From FW021-bin31 sp964647485 (GTDB taxonomy: Bacteria > Bacteroidota > Bacteroidia > Chitinophagales > Chitinophagaceae), in assembly GCA_964647485.1 (NCBI GenBank), contig CAZYHV010000006.1:62001-126000 (forward strand): a stretch of 64,000 bases of DNA. Direction: 5' to 3'. Positions 63,283 through 64,000 of this stretch are shown here, one piece after another. Position 1 is the stretch's first letter. Each line of letters opens with the position of its first letter. The position numbers and the translations under genes were made by a program. The notes beneath the pieces were generated by a model. The model ran no database searches, had not been told where the DNA came from, and saw nothing but the letters and a program-made list of their open reading frames with translations.

Positions 63283-63554
63283 TGTATTCAATTAGTGCGA
63301 CAAACAAATTTAAAAAGGACTACAAAAAATGTAAGAAGAGAGGGTTAAAAATATCTTCGATAGATGAATTAATCCGAGTCTTAGAAAAGACAGGTGAGGT
63401 TCCAGCGGAATATAAGCCCCATAAATTGAGGGGTAATTATAAAGGCTGTTGGGAGTGTCATATTCAACCGGATTGGCTTATGATTTGGGAAAAGACAGAA
63501 GATATTAAACTGATATCTCTCATTCGTACAGGATCACATACGGATTTATTTTAA
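63282..63554 (+). CDS. YafQ-family mRNA interferase toxin
   Basis: A 90-residue RelE/ParE-superfamily toxin. Residues matching the YafQ catalytic set are present: His47 (KPHKLRGNYKG), His60 in ECHIQPDW, Asp64, Trp65, His86 in RTGSHTDLF and C-terminal Phe90. YafQ-type toxins cleave mRNA on the ribosome and are neutralised by the antitoxin encoded directly upstream. All key residues are intact, so the module is likely functional, unlike the TA fragments 200-500 bp before it. Confidence 0.9.
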   Translation: MYSISATNKFKKDYKKCKKRGLKISSIDELIRVLEKTGEVPAEYKPHKLRGNYKGCWECHIQPDWLMIWEKTEDIKLISLIRTGSHTDLF

Positions 63555-63584
63555 GGTAGTATTTTTTCCGAACCTAAAAAAACT

Positions 63585-63833
63585 TTACTTCCCCGGCAAT
63601 TTAAACCGCATCACTACTTCTCCGGTTTCTTTATCAATTTCTACTTTTTGGTCTTTCATTCCCGAATCTTTTCCTGTCGTCATTTTCATCAGTCCGGACA
63701 GAAAATCCATCCCGGAATTCAGGATGCTTTCCATATCTTCTGATTGTGAGAAAGGTGCTTGAGAAGTTGTTTCTTTATTTTCCTTGGAAGCGGGTTCTTC
63801 TTCCGGGGGAAGAGGCTCTGCTGCTGTATCCAT
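63585..63833 (-). CDS. Small acidic hypothetical protein
   Basis: An 82-residue protein with no signal peptide. The N-terminal half is low-complexity and acidic (Pro/Glu/Ser/Lys-rich). The C-terminal half has MDFLSGLMKMTTGKD and ends VEIDKETGEVVMRFKLPGK, which looks like a short folded beta segment. No family recognised. It converges on the YafQ gene with 30 bp between the stops. Confidence 0.55.
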   Translation of the reverse strand: MDTAAEPLPPEEEPASKENKETTSQAPFSQSEDMESILNSGMDFLSGLMKMTTGKDSGMKDQKVEIDKETGEVVMRFKLPGK

Positions 63834-63868
63834 TTTTTACAATAGCCTCTTTTCTTCAAAAGGTAAAA

Positions 63869-64000
63869 GTGAACAAACAAATTTTTAAGGGCTATTTTTC
63901 ATTTATTAAAGGAGTATCTACCCGGGATCTTGATTTACATGTTGCTATCCATTCTTCTTTTGTTGATATTGAGGATGGATTTCAATATTATTCGGCTTTG
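63869..64000 (+). CDS. Start of an unidentified gene running off the window
   Basis: The frame is open from a GTG at 63869 to the end of the window (44 codons), reading VNKQIFKGYFSFIKGVSTRD and so on to FQYYSAL. No in-frame stop occurs upstream for some distance either, so the true start is uncertain and no ATG is available. It is divergent from the small minus-strand gene. Too short to classify. Confidence 0.35.
   Translation, partial: MNKQIFKGYFSFIKGVSTRDLDLHVAIHSSFVDIEDGFQYYSAL

Overview
The window is from a member of the phylum Bacteroidota. Four SusC/SusD pairs, Bacteroidota-type lipoprotein signals, a FecR-type anti-sigma factor, the tail of a probable hybrid two-component regulator and two exact TAnnTTTG promoter boxes next to start codons all point that way. 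Genus cannot be fixed from the sequence alone. Almost the whole window is glycan-utilisation DNA: several adjoining polysaccharide utilisation loci (PULs) aimed at arabinose-, galactose- and uronate-bearing plant glycans, probably arabinogalactan proteins and related hydroxyproline-rich glycoproteins.

Region A (1-11918): the end of an AraC-type regulator (probably a hybrid two-component system), a GH16 lipoprotein, a SusC/SusD pair, two surface glycan-binding lipoproteins (DUF4959/DUF5000 type and DUF4998 type), an unusual Fn3-Fn3-HExxH lipoprotein, and a GH43 enzyme. Region B (11974-30680): a divergent AraC regulator, a second SusC/SusD pair, a GH2 enzyme, an MFS sugar porter, a signal-less DUF5107-TPR protein, a convergent S9-family peptidase, and a GH127 beta-L-arabinofuranosidase. 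Region C (30887-58775): an ECF sigma/FecR anti-sigma pair controlling a SusC with an N-terminal STN domain, two consecutive SusC/SusD pairs, then ten genes in a row for a GH97, GH43, GH51, GH43, DUF2264, GH16, GH2 (beta-glucuronidase-like), GH43 of exo-beta-1,3-galactanase type, a GH43-GH43 fusion, and an uncharacterised helical-plus-beta lipoprotein. Region D (58975-62450) is a separate TonB receptor with two HmuY-like lipoproteins, probably for heme. Region E (62451-64000) has decayed toxin-antitoxin fragments, an intact RelB/YafQ-type module with a near-consensus promoter, a small hypothetical gene and a gene running off the end.

Working model: the surface GH16 enzymes cut a beta-linked galactan or glucan backbone. 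SusC/SusD complexes import the fragments, and periplasmic GH43, GH51, GH127, GH97, GH2 and DUF2264 enzymes remove arabinose, galactose or arabinopyranose and glucuronate. The galactanase-type GH43 then trims the bare backbone, and the MFS porter takes up released monosaccharide. Three different regulator types (hybrid/AraC, AraC, ECF sigma/anti-sigma) serve neighbouring blocks.

Non-coding structure includes a perfect 16-bp-stem hairpin between two SusC/SusD pairs, a 9-bp-stem hairpin ending 2 nt before the start of the STN-type susC, an 87-bp near-identical patch shared by two susC genes, an 18-bp motif shared by two block boundaries, and a short tandem-repeat tract.
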